Source: Puteibacter caeruleilacunae (GTDB taxonomy: Bacteria; Bacteroidota; Bacteroidia; Bacteroidales; Prolixibacteraceae). Taken from it: a stretch of 64,000 nt of DNA. The stretch lies in NCBI GenBank assembly GCA_005217565.1, contig SJCO01000005.1, positions 186,001 to 250,000 on the forward strand, read 5' to 3'. Below, one piece after another: positions 27,198-37,163 of the stretch. The notes under the pieces are model-generated. The model had not been told where the DNA came from, did no database searches, and was given only the letters and a program-made list of their open reading frames with translations. The translations under genes and the position numbers were made by a program. Positions within the stretch are counted from its first letter, which is position 1. Each line of letters starts with the position of its first letter.

Positions 27198-29564
27198 GTG
27201 ATGAAGAGGTTTAGAAAATTGTATTTCTTTAAATTATTTGGGTGTATGCTGATACTTCAAATTATCAGTTTTACATTGCGTGCTCAACAAATAACAACTG
27301 GTAGTCTTCTTGATGAGATGGTTAATCGGGAAGAGCTAACAAAGTTTCCTAATCCTGCATATAAATGTGCACAATTTAGTAGTTACGATCAGCATTCAAC
27401 AAATCCCGATGAAAATAGTTGGTATGCTAATTGGGATAGAAGTTACTGGTTACGTGTGGAAAAGAATAACGGGAGAAGAGAATTCGTTATGATGGATATT
27501 GATGGACCTGGTGCCGTAGTACGTTTTTGGGTAACTGTTGCAGGCTACGGAGGAAATGGAACACTTAGAGTATATGTAGATAATAGCGACGAACCAGTAA
27601 TTGAAGGTGAAATATTTAGTTTGCTTAGTGGTAATGTGTTAGCTCCTGATCCCTTAGCTGCCTCAGTGTCGAAACATACAAATTATCTTCAACGCGGACA
27701 TAATTTGTATCTTCCAATTCCTTATGCATCAAATTGTAAGATTACCTATGAGAGTGATGCTCAGACAGAGGCTCCTGGTGCTCAGAAAGGTGAAGCGCTC
27801 TATTATAACATAAACTATAGAACATACGAGGAAGGAACAAAAGTTGCATCTTTTTCCAAAGATGATTTAACTGCTTATAAGGATAAGATCGATCTTGCTG
27901 TAAATGCATTAAATACACCTAACAATAGTTTGAGCTCTGCAAAAGAAATTAATTTAAATGGAACAATTGCTCCTAACGAAGAGATAATCAAAGAGTTTGA
28001 GGGAGAACAAATGATACGCAGATTATCGATGAAATTATCTGCTGATAATATTGAACAGGCTCTTCGATCTACAGTGTTGGAAATTAGTTTTGATGGCGAA
28101 AAAACAGTGTGGTGTCCTGTGGGAGATTTCTTTGGTACTGGGTACAAGATATCTCCATTTACAACATTTTATACTTCAACTGAGAAAGACGGAACTTTAA
28201 TCTCAAACTGGTTGATGCCATTTAAGAAAAACTGTACAATGAAAATCCGCAACTACGGTAATCAGGATGTTACGGTTAGCGAATGTGCTATTTCAACGGC
28301 AGACTATGACTGGACTGCCGAAAGCATGCACTTTGGTGCAGGATGGTTTGAAAAATATAAGTTGTACACAGGTGATGGAAGTCGACCAATGGATGGTAAT
28401 AATGATGGCTTTTTCGATCTAAACTATGTTACATTAACTGGAAAAGGAGTGCTTGTGGGAACAGGTGTAACACTTTTTAATGCTGCAGGTCAATGGTGGG
28501 GTGAAGGTGATGAAAAAGTGTATGTTGATAATGAAACCTTCCCTTCTCACTTTGGAACAGGAACGGAGGATTATTATGGCTATGCTTGGTGTCGTCCAGA
28601 GAAATTCTCACATCCATATTTGGCACAACCTGATGGAAGTGGTAATCTAGCTCCTGGCTATACCGTAAATCAACGTTACAGAGGACTTGATGGAATTCCA
28701 TTTACGCAGAATTTAACTTTTGATATGGAGATTTGGCATTGGGCTGCAACTACAATTAATTATGCTCCGGTTACTTATTGGTATATGTTGCCTGGCGGAA
28801 AAACCAATCGTGTTGCTGTGCCCGAACAACTAAAAAATCAAGTAGTGCTTGAACCAAGCGATTTCTTTAGTAAAACTCCTAATGAGCAAGGAAGAATTGA
28901 AACTGAATATTTGAAACTAACAGCAACAAAGGGTAACATAAGATCTCAGGCTGTTTCTGAGTTTTACTGGAGTAATGGTACTCAGGTCTGGTGGACAGGT
29001 GCAAAGCCAGGAGATAGGGCAACACTTCAATTTGAAATAGAGGAGGAGAATGATTACCACCTTAAGGTGAGATTAACAAAGGCTCGCGATTATGGTATTT
29101 TTGCCATCTATCTTGATGGGAAAAATATTTTAAAGAGTTTTGATGCCTATTATGCGAATGGTGTAATTAGTCAAGTGGTTGACTTGGGAGAGCAGAATTT
29201 GACGAAAGGCAAACATAAGCTGGAAATTGAGATGAAGGGTGCTAATCCTTCAGCAGTTCAGGATTATATGTTTGGGATTGACTATATCGATGTCTTGCCT
29301 TTAACAACAGGATTGCATGAAAACATACGCCCTAAAGATAAGCCCGTAAAAATATATCCTAATCCTTTTGTTGATGAATTAAAGATTACCGGATTGAATG
29401 GAGCCTTTGATATGTTCTGTGTTTATGATTTAAATGGAGTGCAAATATTGTCAGGAAGTTTAGCTGGTCTTCATTCTAAAACAATAAATACAAGTGGATT
29501 TAAAACCGGTTCTTACTTTGTAAATTTCGATAAAGTTGCGTGTTATAAGGTTATAAAAGGATAG
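27198..29564 (+). CDS. GH172 (DUF2961) enzyme with accessory domain and T9SS sorting tail
   Basis: A 788-residue secreted enzyme. The signal peptide ends near TLRAQQ (about residue 30). The GH172 domain (about 35-550) includes GPGAVVRFWVTVAG and the catalytic block WWGEGDEKVYVDNE through FGTGTEDYYGYAW. Glu436 and Glu457 are again 21 residues apart, as expected for nucleophile and acid/base. Residues about 570-705 form a beta-rich module (NDYHLKVRLTKARDYGIFAIYLDG) that may bind carbohydrate. The last 75 residues, from VKIYPNPFVDELKI to YFVNFD, form a type-A Por secretion C-terminal domain. The protein should therefore leave the cell or be anchored by the type IX system. It is probably the outer enzyme of PUL 2. 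Confidence 0.9.
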   Translation: MMKRFRKLYFFKLFGCMLILQIISFTLRAQQITTGSLLDEMVNREELTKFPNPAYKCAQFSSYDQHSTNPDENSWYANWDRSYWLRVEKNNGRREFVMMDIDGPGAVVRFWVTVAGYGGNGTLRVYVDNSDEPVIEGEIFSLLSGNVLAPDPLAASVSKHTNYLQRGHNLYLPIPYASNCKITYESDAQTEAPGAQKGEALYYNINYRTYEEGTKVASFSKDDLTAYKDKIDLAVNALNTPNNSLSSAKEINLNGTIAPNEEIIKEFEGEQMIRRLSMKLSADNIEQALRSTVLEISFDGEKTVWCPVGDFFGTGYKISPFTTFYTSTEKDGTLISNWLMPFKKNCTMKIRNYGNQDVTVSECAISTADYDWTAESMHFGAGWFEKYKLYTGDGSRPMDGNNDGFFDLNYVTLTGKGVLVGTGVTLFNAAGQWWGEGDEKVYVDNETFPSHFGTGTEDYYGYAWCRPEKFSHPYLAQPDGSGNLAPGYTVNQRYRGLDGIPFTQNLTFDMEIWHWAATTINYAPVTYWYMLPGGKTNRVAVPEQLKNQVVLEPSDFFSKTPNEQGRIETEYLKLTATKGNIRSQAVSEFYWSNGTQVWWTGAKPGDRATLQFEIEEENDYHLKVRLTKARDYGIFAIYLDGKNILKSFDAYYANGVISQVVDLGEQNLTKGKHKLEIEMKGANPSAVQDYMFGIDYIDVLPLTTGLHENIRPKDKPVKIYPNPFVDELKITGLNGAFDMFCVYDLNGVQILSGSLAGLHSKTINTSGFKTGSYFVNFDKVACYKVIKG

Positions 29565-29612
29565 CCAATAATATATTACCAATCTATTTAATTACCGTTT
29601 TTTAAGAATAGC

Positions 29613-29650
29613 AAATGAGAGGAACTGTCTTATGTTTCTCTCATTTTTTA
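29613..29650 (+). terminator. Rho-independent terminator after the T9SS-tailed GH172
   Basis: AAATGAGAG (29613-29621) pairs with CTCTCATTT (29638-29646), followed by TTTTA. Confidence 0.8.
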
Positions 29651-29752
29651 TATATATCCGTATAGGTTAATATCAACAAAACTCGCCCCCTATTTATGAC
29701 TTTTCAGGAAAAATAACTTACTTTGACACAACCAAACTAAACAAAACAAACT

Positions 29753-30352
29753 TTGACAGTATCCGTTAAACTTAACACTGATTCTACAATCTGGACTGAT
29801 TTTAAGGAGGGTAGGGACTATGCTCTTTCTTATATCTATAACCAGCATGTGGACTTTCTTTTCTTTTATGGAAAGAAAATGACAGCTGATGAGGAACTGA
29901 TTCTGGATGTTATTCATGATGTGTTTTGTTATCTTATCGAAAAAAAAGAGAGTTTAGGAGAGCCCCAGAATATTAGAATGTATCTTTTAAAATCATTTCG
30001 AAGAAAACTACTCCTCGAAATTGAGAAAGCCAATAAACAAGAATCTAATAAAGTTACCGTTCAAGAACCTAATATTGTTTTTTCAATTGAAGAAGAAATA
30101 ATAAAGAGTGAAGAGCATTCTGAACGTGAGCTTTCCATCAAAGAAGGACTAAAAAAGCTTAATTCAAAGCAGCGAGAGGCACTTTATTACAAATTTAATT
30201 GTGGTTTTGATTACGAACTTATTTGTGACCTGATGAGTGTGTCTAAATCTTCTGCAAGGCAGTTGGTATCCAGGGGAATAGCTGTAGTAAAAAGTCACGT
30301 TCAGGAGCAAGGGTTTCATCTTCTATTTTTCCTGAAACGAAACTGTTTTTAA
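29753..30352 (+). CDS. ECF-type RNA polymerase sigma factor (PUL 3), non-ATG start
   Basis: A 199-residue ECF sigma factor, more divergent than the others here. Region 2 holds YALSYIYNQHVDFLFFYG and DVIHDVFCYLIEKK. Region 4 holds LNSKQREALYYKFNCGFDYELI and the helix VSKSSARQLVSRGIAVVKSHV. It ends in a hydrophobic tail (FHLLFFLKRNCF). The only start that keeps region 2 complete is TTG at 29753. There is no ATG between the in-frame stop at 29738 and Met43, which lies inside region 2. A -7-like TTACTTTG at 29718-29725 would give a leader of about 20 nt. The octamer CTTTGACA occurs at 29721 and again over the TTG at 29751. Confidence 0.85.
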   Translation: MTVSVKLNTDSTIWTDFKEGRDYALSYIYNQHVDFLFFYGKKMTADEELILDVIHDVFCYLIEKKESLGEPQNIRMYLLKSFRRKLLLEIEKANKQESNKVTVQEPNIVFSIEEEIIKSEEHSERELSIKEGLKKLNSKQREALYYKFNCGFDYELICDLMSVSKSSARQLVSRGIAVVKSHVQEQGFHLLFFLKRNCF

Positions 30353-30419
30353 TTTTTTTTTCAATTTTTTGTCACAAAAGCAATTTTACTCTCTATTGTA
30401 TAGTAGAAAGAGGATTGAT

Positions 30420-31643
30420 ATGACAAACAAATTATTTTCAAATTTATCAGTTGAGGAGTTAGTACATGATCAGATGTTCATTGAAATTGTGAATGGTCTG
30501 GGGGATGTAGAGTGGCAGAGTTTTTTGGATGATAATTCTGAAAACAGAAAAAATATAGAGAAAGCTAGTAAAATAATAAGAGCTTTTAAAGTGAATCAGG
30601 GTACACTTGATCAAGAGAGAAAGAATAAACTGTGGACAAGAATAGATGCTTATAATAAAGATGTAAAGAATAAGCGTGGCACTTCCGTATTCCGTACAAT
30701 TATGCGTGTTGCTGCTTCCATTGTTGTATTGCTCTCCTTGGGTGGTGCACTTTATTTTTATGTTGAGAGTAATATAATCCAGTACCAGTTCTCAGAAAAT
30801 AATGCAATTGAGAATAATGAAAATTCAGTGCTTATTCTTTCCAGTGGTGAAAAGGTGACATTGAAGGAAGAGCAATCTGAGATTGCGGTACTAGAAGAAC
30901 AGGAAGCCATCCTTATTGAAAATGATACAATTATTGAGAATCATGCCGAAAAGGATGTTAAGACAAAAGCACCACGCTTAACAGAGGTGATTGTTCCCTT
31001 TGGTAAGAAAACTGTTCTAACGCTTAATGATGGTACCAAAGTATGGTTAAATGCGGGTAGTAGGTTTGCATTTCCGCAAAAGTTCGAAGGAAATGAGCGT
31101 GAGGTATTTCTTGATGGAGAAGGGTATTTTGAGGTTGCAAAGAATAGAGCAAAACCATTTATCGTGTCTTCGAAGAATTTAAATATCAAGGTATTGGGAA
31201 CAAAGTTTAATGTGAGTTCTTATAATGTCGATAATTTTAGTGAAACCGTTTTGCTTGAGGGAAGTGTAAAGATTAGTAGTAGAAATAAACTCTTGAATGA
31301 GAAAGTGATTATGACTCCTAATCAGATTGCTTCCTATGATGTCGAGAATAAAGTTATGGCATTGAGTAGTGATACCGATCCTGATCGGTTTATTTCGTGG
31401 ATCAACGACTGGTATGAATTTAACCATGTAGGACTAGATAGAGTATTAACTAAACTAGAACGCTATTATAATGTGACCTTTGAATATTCCGATGATCTGA
31501 TCGAAAATGCTTTACCAATAACAGGTAAACTCGATTTAAAAGGATCGTTGCAGGAAGTAATTTTTGTGCTTACCAAGGTTGCTGATGTAGATTGTGAATT
31601 TTTAGATGATAGAATAATAATAAAACCAATAAAGCGAAAGTAA
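30420..31643 (+). CDS. FecR-family anti-sigma factor (PUL 3)
   Basis: Inner-membrane anti-sigma factor of 407 residues from ATG 30420 (MTNKLFSNLSVEELV); a TTG 51 bp upstream is in frame but less likely. One membrane segment (IMRVAASIVVLLSLGGALYFYV, about residue 100) is followed by an acidic spacer (about 125-180) not seen in the PUL 1 and PUL 2 proteins. The FecR domain spans VPFGKKTVLTLNDGTKVWLN to GTKFNVSSY. The C-terminal DUF4974-like domain has LDRVLTKLERYYNVTFEY. It would control the sigma factor encoded 67 bp upstream in response to the PUL 3 SusC. Confidence 0.92.
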   Translation: MTNKLFSNLSVEELVHDQMFIEIVNGLGDVEWQSFLDDNSENRKNIEKASKIIRAFKVNQGTLDQERKNKLWTRIDAYNKDVKNKRGTSVFRTIMRVAASIVVLLSLGGALYFYVESNIIQYQFSENNAIENNENSVLILSSGEKVTLKEEQSEIAVLEEQEAILIENDTIIENHAEKDVKTKAPRLTEVIVPFGKKTVLTLNDGTKVWLNAGSRFAFPQKFEGNEREVFLDGEGYFEVAKNRAKPFIVSSKNLNIKVLGTKFNVSSYNVDNFSETVLLEGSVKISSRNKLLNEKVIMTPNQIASYDVENKVMALSSDTDPDRFISWINDWYEFNHVGLDRVLTKLERYYNVTFEYSDDLIENALPITGKLDLKGSLQEVIFVLTKVADVDCEFLDDRIIIKPIKRK

Positions 31644-31667
31644 ATATGATTTGAAAACCTAACAAGA

Positions 31668-31742
31668 CTAAAAAAAGAAAACCGGAGAAATTGGACCCTC
31701 ACCGGTTTTCTGACAGTTCATTAATCGTTGTTTAACAATTAA
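31668..31742 (-). ncRNA. Predicted cis-antisense small RNA in the susC leader of PUL 3
   Basis: A -7 element at 31748-31755 on the minus strand would start an RNA near 31742. A perfect 9-bp stem (GAAAACCGG 31677-31685 with CCGGTTTTC 31702-31710) is followed on the minus strand by seven Us (A-run 31670-31676 on plus), a textbook intrinsic terminator. No T-run exists in the sense direction. The loop differs from those in PULs 1 and 2. Confidence 0.6.
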
Positions 31743-31747
31743 CATTA

Positions 31748-31755
31748 CAAATTTA
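31748..31755 (-). promoter_or_regulatory. Antisense -7 element overlapping the susC start codon (PUL 3)
   Basis: CAAATTTA on the plus strand (TAAATTTG on minus), ending on the A of the susC ATG at 31755. The -33 match is weak. Confidence 0.5.
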
Positions 31756-34700
31756 TGAAAAAAAAGTGTATTGGTCCCAGTCATTCCTATGACTGGAGGT
31801 CAAAATTATTGTTGCAAATGAAATTAATTACATTCATTTTGTTCGTATCAATAGCCTCGGTGTCGGCAAGTAGCTATTCTCAGCAGGTGAAATTCTCACT
31901 TGATAAAGAGAGAGTTACTGTGCAGTCGGTGCTTGATGAAATAGAGGCTACGAGTGAATTTATCTTCCTGTATAGTAAGCGTTCGGTTGATGTCGATCGT
32001 GAAGTAAATATTAAGATAAAAAATCAACGTATTGAAAAAGTTCTTGATCAACTATTTGAAGGAACGAATAATTACTACGAGATAAGGGATAGGCAAATTG
32101 CTATTCTGGTGAAGAAAAAGGCAGATAAACCTGCAAAGGTTGAGAATCCTAATGTTCAGCAGACTGGGAAAAAGGTTACAGGTAAGGTGATAGATGCTAA
32201 TGGGGAACCTCTTCCTGGAGTAACAATCACTGTTCTTGGATCAACCCGAGGTGTGATTACCGATATGGATGGTAAATTTGTGATTACTGATATAGAGCCA
32301 AAGGATAAGTTGGTCTTTTCATTTATTGGGATGAAATCTCAAATTGTAGATGTAGGTAATTCTACCAAGTTAAAGGTCACACTTGAAGATAAGGCAGAAC
32401 AACTTGAAGATGTAACCGTTGTTGCTTTTGGTAAACAGAAAAAAGAGAGTGTATTGGCGTCAATTGAATCTGTTGATACCGAGGAGTTGAAGGTGCCGTC
32501 AAGTAATTTAACTACAGCTTTAGCAGGGCGAATCTCTGGATTGATATCTTATCAGAGAAGTGGAGAACCAGGACAAGATAATGCCGAATTTTTTGTGCGT
32601 GGTGTTACCACTTTTGGATATGCAAAATCTCCGTTGATCCTTATTGATGGAATTGAGTTGACATCAAATGATTTAAGTAAGCTAAACCCTGATGATATTG
32701 CCAGTTTCTCAATAATGAAAGATGCTACCGCAACAGCACTTTACGGAGCACGAGGAGCGAATGGAGTAATATTAGTTACTACCAAAGAAGGAAAGGAAGG
32801 AAAGGCAAAGATTAGTATTCGTGCTGAAAATAGTTGGAGTACTCCTACCGATAATATTAGCCTTTCAGATCCAATTACTTATATGAAGTTGAACAATGAA
32901 GCAGTAAAAACACGAGATCCTCTAGGTGTATTACCGTATTCTGATTCAAAGATATTTCATACTGAACAAGGAACGAATCCTATGGTTTACCCGGCAGTTG
33001 ATTGGCATGATTTGATGTTTAAGAATGTTACAACGAATCAGCGTGTCAATATGAATATTTCAGGAGGAGGAAAGGTTGCGAAATATTATGTGGCTGTAAA
33101 TGTGAAGAATGATAATGGAGTTCTTAAGAAGAATCAGACTTCTAGCTTCGATAATAATATTAGCTTGAAATCTTATTTGCTAAGAAGTAACGTTAACGTA
33201 AATCTTAGCAATACTACAGAAATGATTGTTAGGTTTCATGGAACCTATGATGACTATAAAGGACCATTAGATGGAGGAAAAGCAATGTATCAAAAAGCGA
33301 TGCGCGCTAATCCTGTTTTATTTCCAGCGTACTATGCCCCAGATGAGGCGAATACATACACGCAGCATATTTTATTTGGTAACTATTATGGTGCTAAGCA
33401 CTTGAATCCATATGCCGATATGGTTAAAGGATATCAGGATTATTCAAGAACGTTAGTGTTGGCACAATTGGAGTTTAAGCAAGATCTTGACTTTGTTACA
33501 AAAGGATTGTCGGCAAGGGCTTTTGGTAGTACAACACGATCATCCTATTTCAGTAATAAAAGAAGTTATAAACCATTCTATTATGACATAGGTAGTTATA
33601 ATTTAATGTTGGATGTTTATACATTGAATCAATTAAATCCGGATGGAGGTACCGAGTATTTAGAATTTGAACCTGGAACTAAAACGATAAATACGAAGTT
33701 TTACTTTGAAGCAGCAATCGATTATAATCGCTCATTAGGAGAGAATCATGCAATATCTGGATTATTAGTAGGTCAGCTATCAGAGAGAAAATCTGCGAAT
33801 GCAGATAATCTACAAAAGTCTCTACCATACCGTAATCTAGGGTTAAGTGGGCGTTTTACTTATAATTATAAGAGTAAATATTTTGCAGAATTTAACTTCG
33901 GATATAATGGCTCTGAGCGTTTTGCTAAGAATGAGCGATTTGGATTTTTCCCAAGTGCAGGAGTTGGATACTTGGTTAGTAACGAAGAATTCTGGAGTAA
34001 CTTGGGTAAGGTTTTTCCAACATTTAAGTTAAAAGCTACTTATGGATTAGTTGGTAATGATGCTATTGGAAATGCTGAAGATCGTTTCTTCTATCTCTCT
34101 GAGGTGAATATGCGGGACGATGGAAAAGGATTTACTTTTGGTGATCGCTATGATTATTCTAAGAAAGGGATAAGTGTATCAAGGTATCCTAATGGAGACA
34201 TAACCTGGGAGGTTGCAAAGAAGTTAAATGTAGGAGTTGAGATGGACTTGTTTGGAAAGGCTACTATCTTGTTCGATGTATTTAGCGAAAAACGATCAGA
34301 TATTTTAATGGATCGTGCAAGTATTCCAACTACCATGGGATTACAATCAAAGGTAAGAGCTAATGTTGGAGAGGCCAAATCTCACGGAATTGATGGATCT
34401 ATTGATTTTAACCATAGCTTTAATAAGGATTGTTGGTTGTCGGCTAGAGCCAACTTCACATACGCCACCAGTGAATTTACAGTATATGAGGAACCAGATT
34501 ACGGATATGAATGGTTAAGTCATATTGGAAAATCACTTAGTCAGCAGTGGGGATATACAGCCGAAAGACTATTTATTGATGAAATGGATATCGCGAACAG
34601 TCCAATACAAGACTTCGGAGAAGAGGTAATGCCTGGAGATATAAAGTACAAAGACTTAAATAATGATGGGAAAATCACATCTTTAGATAGATCTCCAATT

Positions 34701-35213
34701 GGAAAGCCAACAAGTCCTGAAATTGTGTATGGTTTTGGCGTTTCTTTCGGATATAAAGCGTTCGACATTAGTTGTTTCTGGCAAGGATTGGCGAATGAGA
34801 GTTTCTGGATTGATACCAAAAGTGTTGCTCCATTTGTAAATACAACAGGTAACACCATCACAAATACACAATTGTTGGATGTTATCGCTAATAGTCATTG
34901 GAGTGAGGATAATAGAAATATCTATGCATTTTGGCCACGATTGAGTACACAGTTGGTTCCTAACAATCAAGTTAGAAGTACTTGGTTTATGCATGATGGA
35001 GATTTCTTAAGATTGAAGAACCTCGAAATAGGTTATACTTTACCTAAGAAGTTAACCAATAAATATCGTATTAAAAACTGCAGGATATATACTAGTGGGA
35101 CCAACTTGTTAGTGTTTAGTAAATTCAAATTGTGGGATCCAGAGATGGCAGGTAATGGTTTTGGATATCCTATTCAAAGAGTTTTTAATCTAGGATTACA
35201 ATTAACATTTTAA
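31755..35213 (+). CDS. SusC/RagA-type TonB-dependent receptor with STN domain (PUL 3)
   Basis: A TonB-dependent transporter of 1152 residues. The signal region ends near SASSYSQ (about residue 43). STN (about 50-120), carboxypeptidase-regulatory-like (about 143-218) and plug domains follow, with the variant box VVAFGKQKKESVLAS (about 222) and SIMKDATATALYGARGANGV. The final strand is FNLGLQLTF. It is a close paralogue of the PUL 2 and PUL 4 receptors. The 48 nt at 32201-32248 are identical to 51492-51539 in the PUL 4 gene, within the regulatory-like domain, although flanking sequence differs more. susD follows after 10 bp. Confidence 0.96.
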   Translation: MKKKCIGPSHSYDWRSKLLLQMKLITFILFVSIASVSASSYSQQVKFSLDKERVTVQSVLDEIEATSEFIFLYSKRSVDVDREVNIKIKNQRIEKVLDQLFEGTNNYYEIRDRQIAILVKKKADKPAKVENPNVQQTGKKVTGKVIDANGEPLPGVTITVLGSTRGVITDMDGKFVITDIEPKDKLVFSFIGMKSQIVDVGNSTKLKVTLEDKAEQLEDVTVVAFGKQKKESVLASIESVDTEELKVPSSNLTTALAGRISGLISYQRSGEPGQDNAEFFVRGVTTFGYAKSPLILIDGIELTSNDLSKLNPDDIASFSIMKDATATALYGARGANGVILVTTKEGKEGKAKISIRAENSWSTPTDNISLSDPITYMKLNNEAVKTRDPLGVLPYSDSKIFHTEQGTNPMVYPAVDWHDLMFKNVTTNQRVNMNISGGGKVAKYYVAVNVKNDNGVLKKNQTSSFDNNISLKSYLLRSNVNVNLSNTTEMIVRFHGTYDDYKGPLDGGKAMYQKAMRANPVLFPAYYAPDEANTYTQHILFGNYYGAKHLNPYADMVKGYQDYSRTLVLAQLEFKQDLDFVTKGLSARAFGSTTRSSYFSNKRSYKPFYYDIGSYNLMLDVYTLNQLNPDGGTEYLEFEPGTKTINTKFYFEAAIDYNRSLGENHAISGLLVGQLSERKSANADNLQKSLPYRNLGLSGRFTYNYKSKYFAEFNFGYNGSERFAKNERFGFFPSAGVGYLVSNEEFWSNLGKVFPTFKLKATYGLVGNDAIGNAEDRFFYLSEVNMRDDGKGFTFGDRYDYSKKGISVSRYPNGDITWEVAKKLNVGVEMDLFGKATILFDVFSEKRSDILMDRASIPTTMGLQSKVRANVGEAKSHGIDGSIDFNHSFNKDCWLSARANFTYATSEFTVYEEPDYGYEWLSHIGKSLSQQWGYTAERLFIDEMDIANSPIQDFGEEVMPGDIKYKDLNNDGKITSLDRSPIGKPTSPEIVYGFGVSFGYKAFDISCFWQGLANESFWIDTKSVAPFVNTTGNTITNTQLLDVIANSHWSEDNRNIYAFWPRLSTQLVPNNQVRSTWFMHDGDFLRLKNLEIGYTLPKKLTNKYRIKNCRIYTSGTNLLVFSKFKLWDPEMAGNGFGYPIQRVFNLGLQLTF

Positions 35214-35223
35214 AAAAGAAGAA

Positions 35224-37137
35224 ATGAGAAGTCCGAAAATATTAATTTACTTAATGGAGGTGATTCTTCTATCTGGATTATTTACCTCATGCAATGATTA
35301 TCTGGATGTTGTTCCAGATGATACTGCGACCATAGAAGATGCATTTAATCTTAGAACTTCCGCAGAACAATACTTTTTTACTTGTTATAGCTATCTTCCT
35401 AATTTTGCTGATCCGGGATCAAACCCAGGAATAGCAGGTGGAGATGAATATTGGTTTTATAAATCGATATTTGATAAATACGGATGGAATCCTATTCGAT
35501 TAGGAAGAGGAGAACAGAATATTTTAGATCCATATTGTAATTGGTGGGATGGAGCAAGAGGAGGAAAATCCATGTTTCAAGCAGTACGTGATTGTAATAT
35601 CTTTATTGAAAATATTGATAGAACGTTGGGTATTGATGATGAAGAGAAAGCCAAATGGAAAGCTGAAGTAAATGTCCTCAAAGCGTTTTATCATTTCTGG
35701 TTGATGCAGTTATATGGACCTATTCCTATTATGGATGAAAACATGTCTATAGATGCCGGTGTTGAGGAAGTGAAGGTTTATCGTCGACCAATCAACGAAG
35801 TGGTTGATTATATTGTAAGTACCATTGATAATGCATGTGAAGATTTACCTGAGCAAATAGAGTCACCTACTGATGAACAAGGAAGAATAGATCAAATGGT
35901 TGCTAAAGCAATTAAGGCAAATGTTCTGGTAACAGCTGCTAGTCCGTTGTTTAATGGGAATGAAGATCTTTCGGATATGGTGGATAATCAAGGCACTATA
36001 TTATTCCCTGCCTATAACGCTGAATTGTGGAATCAAGCTGAAATTGCATGTAAAGAAGCAATAGATCTGTGTCATGCAAATAATAAAACACTGTATTACT
36101 TTAATGATTTTATATCTGCAACACTATCAGATACAACTATTCAAAAGATGAATATTCGTAACAGTTTTGCTGCAGAGGAAAATTATGAAGCTATTTGGAA
36201 ATATAGTAAATCTGGAACAGGTACTATGCAACGAAGAAGTTCTCCTCGATTTGTAACTGTATCTGGTACTGATGAACCAACAAGAGTATTAGCTCCTACA
36301 TTTCGTATGGCAGAACTGTTTTATACTGAGAATGGTGTGCCAATTGAAGAAGATAAAAACTGGAGTGGTGTTGATGTTTTGGAAAAAGTGAAAACAACAG
36401 ATGCTGATCGTTATAATATCCAGCCAGATGTGACCACCTTGAGATTAAATCTACAACGAGAGACTAGATTTTATGCGAGTCTTGCATTTGATCGTTCGTA
36501 TTGGTTTGGAACGGGTGGAATGAATGATGAAAGTTTATTACCTGTTAGAGCTAAAAGAGGACAGCCTGGTGGTCTTCAAAAAGAGAAGGATTATAGTGTG
36601 ACAGGAATGTTCCCAAAGAAATTAGTGAATTATCGAAATGCATTTTCTTCAGGAACTAGCTATACTGTGATAAATTATCAGATGCCTGTAATTCGTCTTA
36701 CCGACTTGTACTTGTTATATGCTGAAGCAATCAATGAAAACAGAGGCCCAGAGGATGCCTATTACTATATCGATGAGGTAAGAAAGCGTGCATCTTTAAA
36801 AGGTGTTGTTGAAAGTTATCGTGATTATTCGAATAATCCTGAGAAACCAACAACTAAAGAAGGTTTTCGTGATATTATTCGTCGTGAACGTTTGATAGAG
36901 CTTGCCTTTGAAGGGAAAAGGTATTTTGATCTTCGACGCTGGAAACTGTCTAAAGAGTATTTAAATAAACCAATTCGAGGTTATAATATAATGGTAACAG
37001 CTGGTGAAAATGAAGATGATTTCTATGATATCGTTGTAATTGATGAACCTCTTTTTGAAGATAAAGACTATTTCTATCCTATAAAGGAACAGGATCTTTA
37101 TGTGAACAAGAATCTTGTGCAAAATAAGGGTTGGTAA
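35224..37137 (+). CDS. SusD/RagB-family surface glycan-binding lipoprotein (PUL 3)
   Basis: A 637-residue SusD homologue with lipobox FTS-Cys23 followed by NDYLDVVPDDTATIEDAF. It keeps the SusD helices (KWKAEVNVLKAFYHFWLMQLYG) and the RagB signature (IIRRERLIELAFEGKRYFDLRRW), ending in VQNKGW. It is paralogous to the PUL 2 and PUL 4 SusD proteins but differs around residues 55-100 and 330-460, where ligand-contact loops are expected. A different oligosaccharide is therefore plausible. Confidence 0.96.
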   Translation: MRSPKILIYLMEVILLSGLFTSCNDYLDVVPDDTATIEDAFNLRTSAEQYFFTCYSYLPNFADPGSNPGIAGGDEYWFYKSIFDKYGWNPIRLGRGEQNILDPYCNWWDGARGGKSMFQAVRDCNIFIENIDRTLGIDDEEKAKWKAEVNVLKAFYHFWLMQLYGPIPIMDENMSIDAGVEEVKVYRRPINEVVDYIVSTIDNACEDLPEQIESPTDEQGRIDQMVAKAIKANVLVTAASPLFNGNEDLSDMVDNQGTILFPAYNAELWNQAEIACKEAIDLCHANNKTLYYFNDFISATLSDTTIQKMNIRNSFAAEENYEAIWKYSKSGTGTMQRRSSPRFVTVSGTDEPTRVLAPTFRMAELFYTENGVPIEEDKNWSGVDVLEKVKTTDADRYNIQPDVTTLRLNLQRETRFYASLAFDRSYWFGTGGMNDESLLPVRAKRGQPGGLQKEKDYSVTGMFPKKLVNYRNAFSSGTSYTVINYQMPVIRLTDLYLLYAEAINENRGPEDAYYYIDEVRKRASLKGVVESYRDYSNNPEKPTTKEGFRDIIRRERLIELAFEGKRYFDLRRWKLSKEYLNKPIRGYNIMVTAGENEDDFYDIVVIDEPLFEDKDYFYPIKEQDLYVNKNLVQNKGW

Positions 37138-37163
37138 TGTAGTATTATGTGAAACTTACAAAA

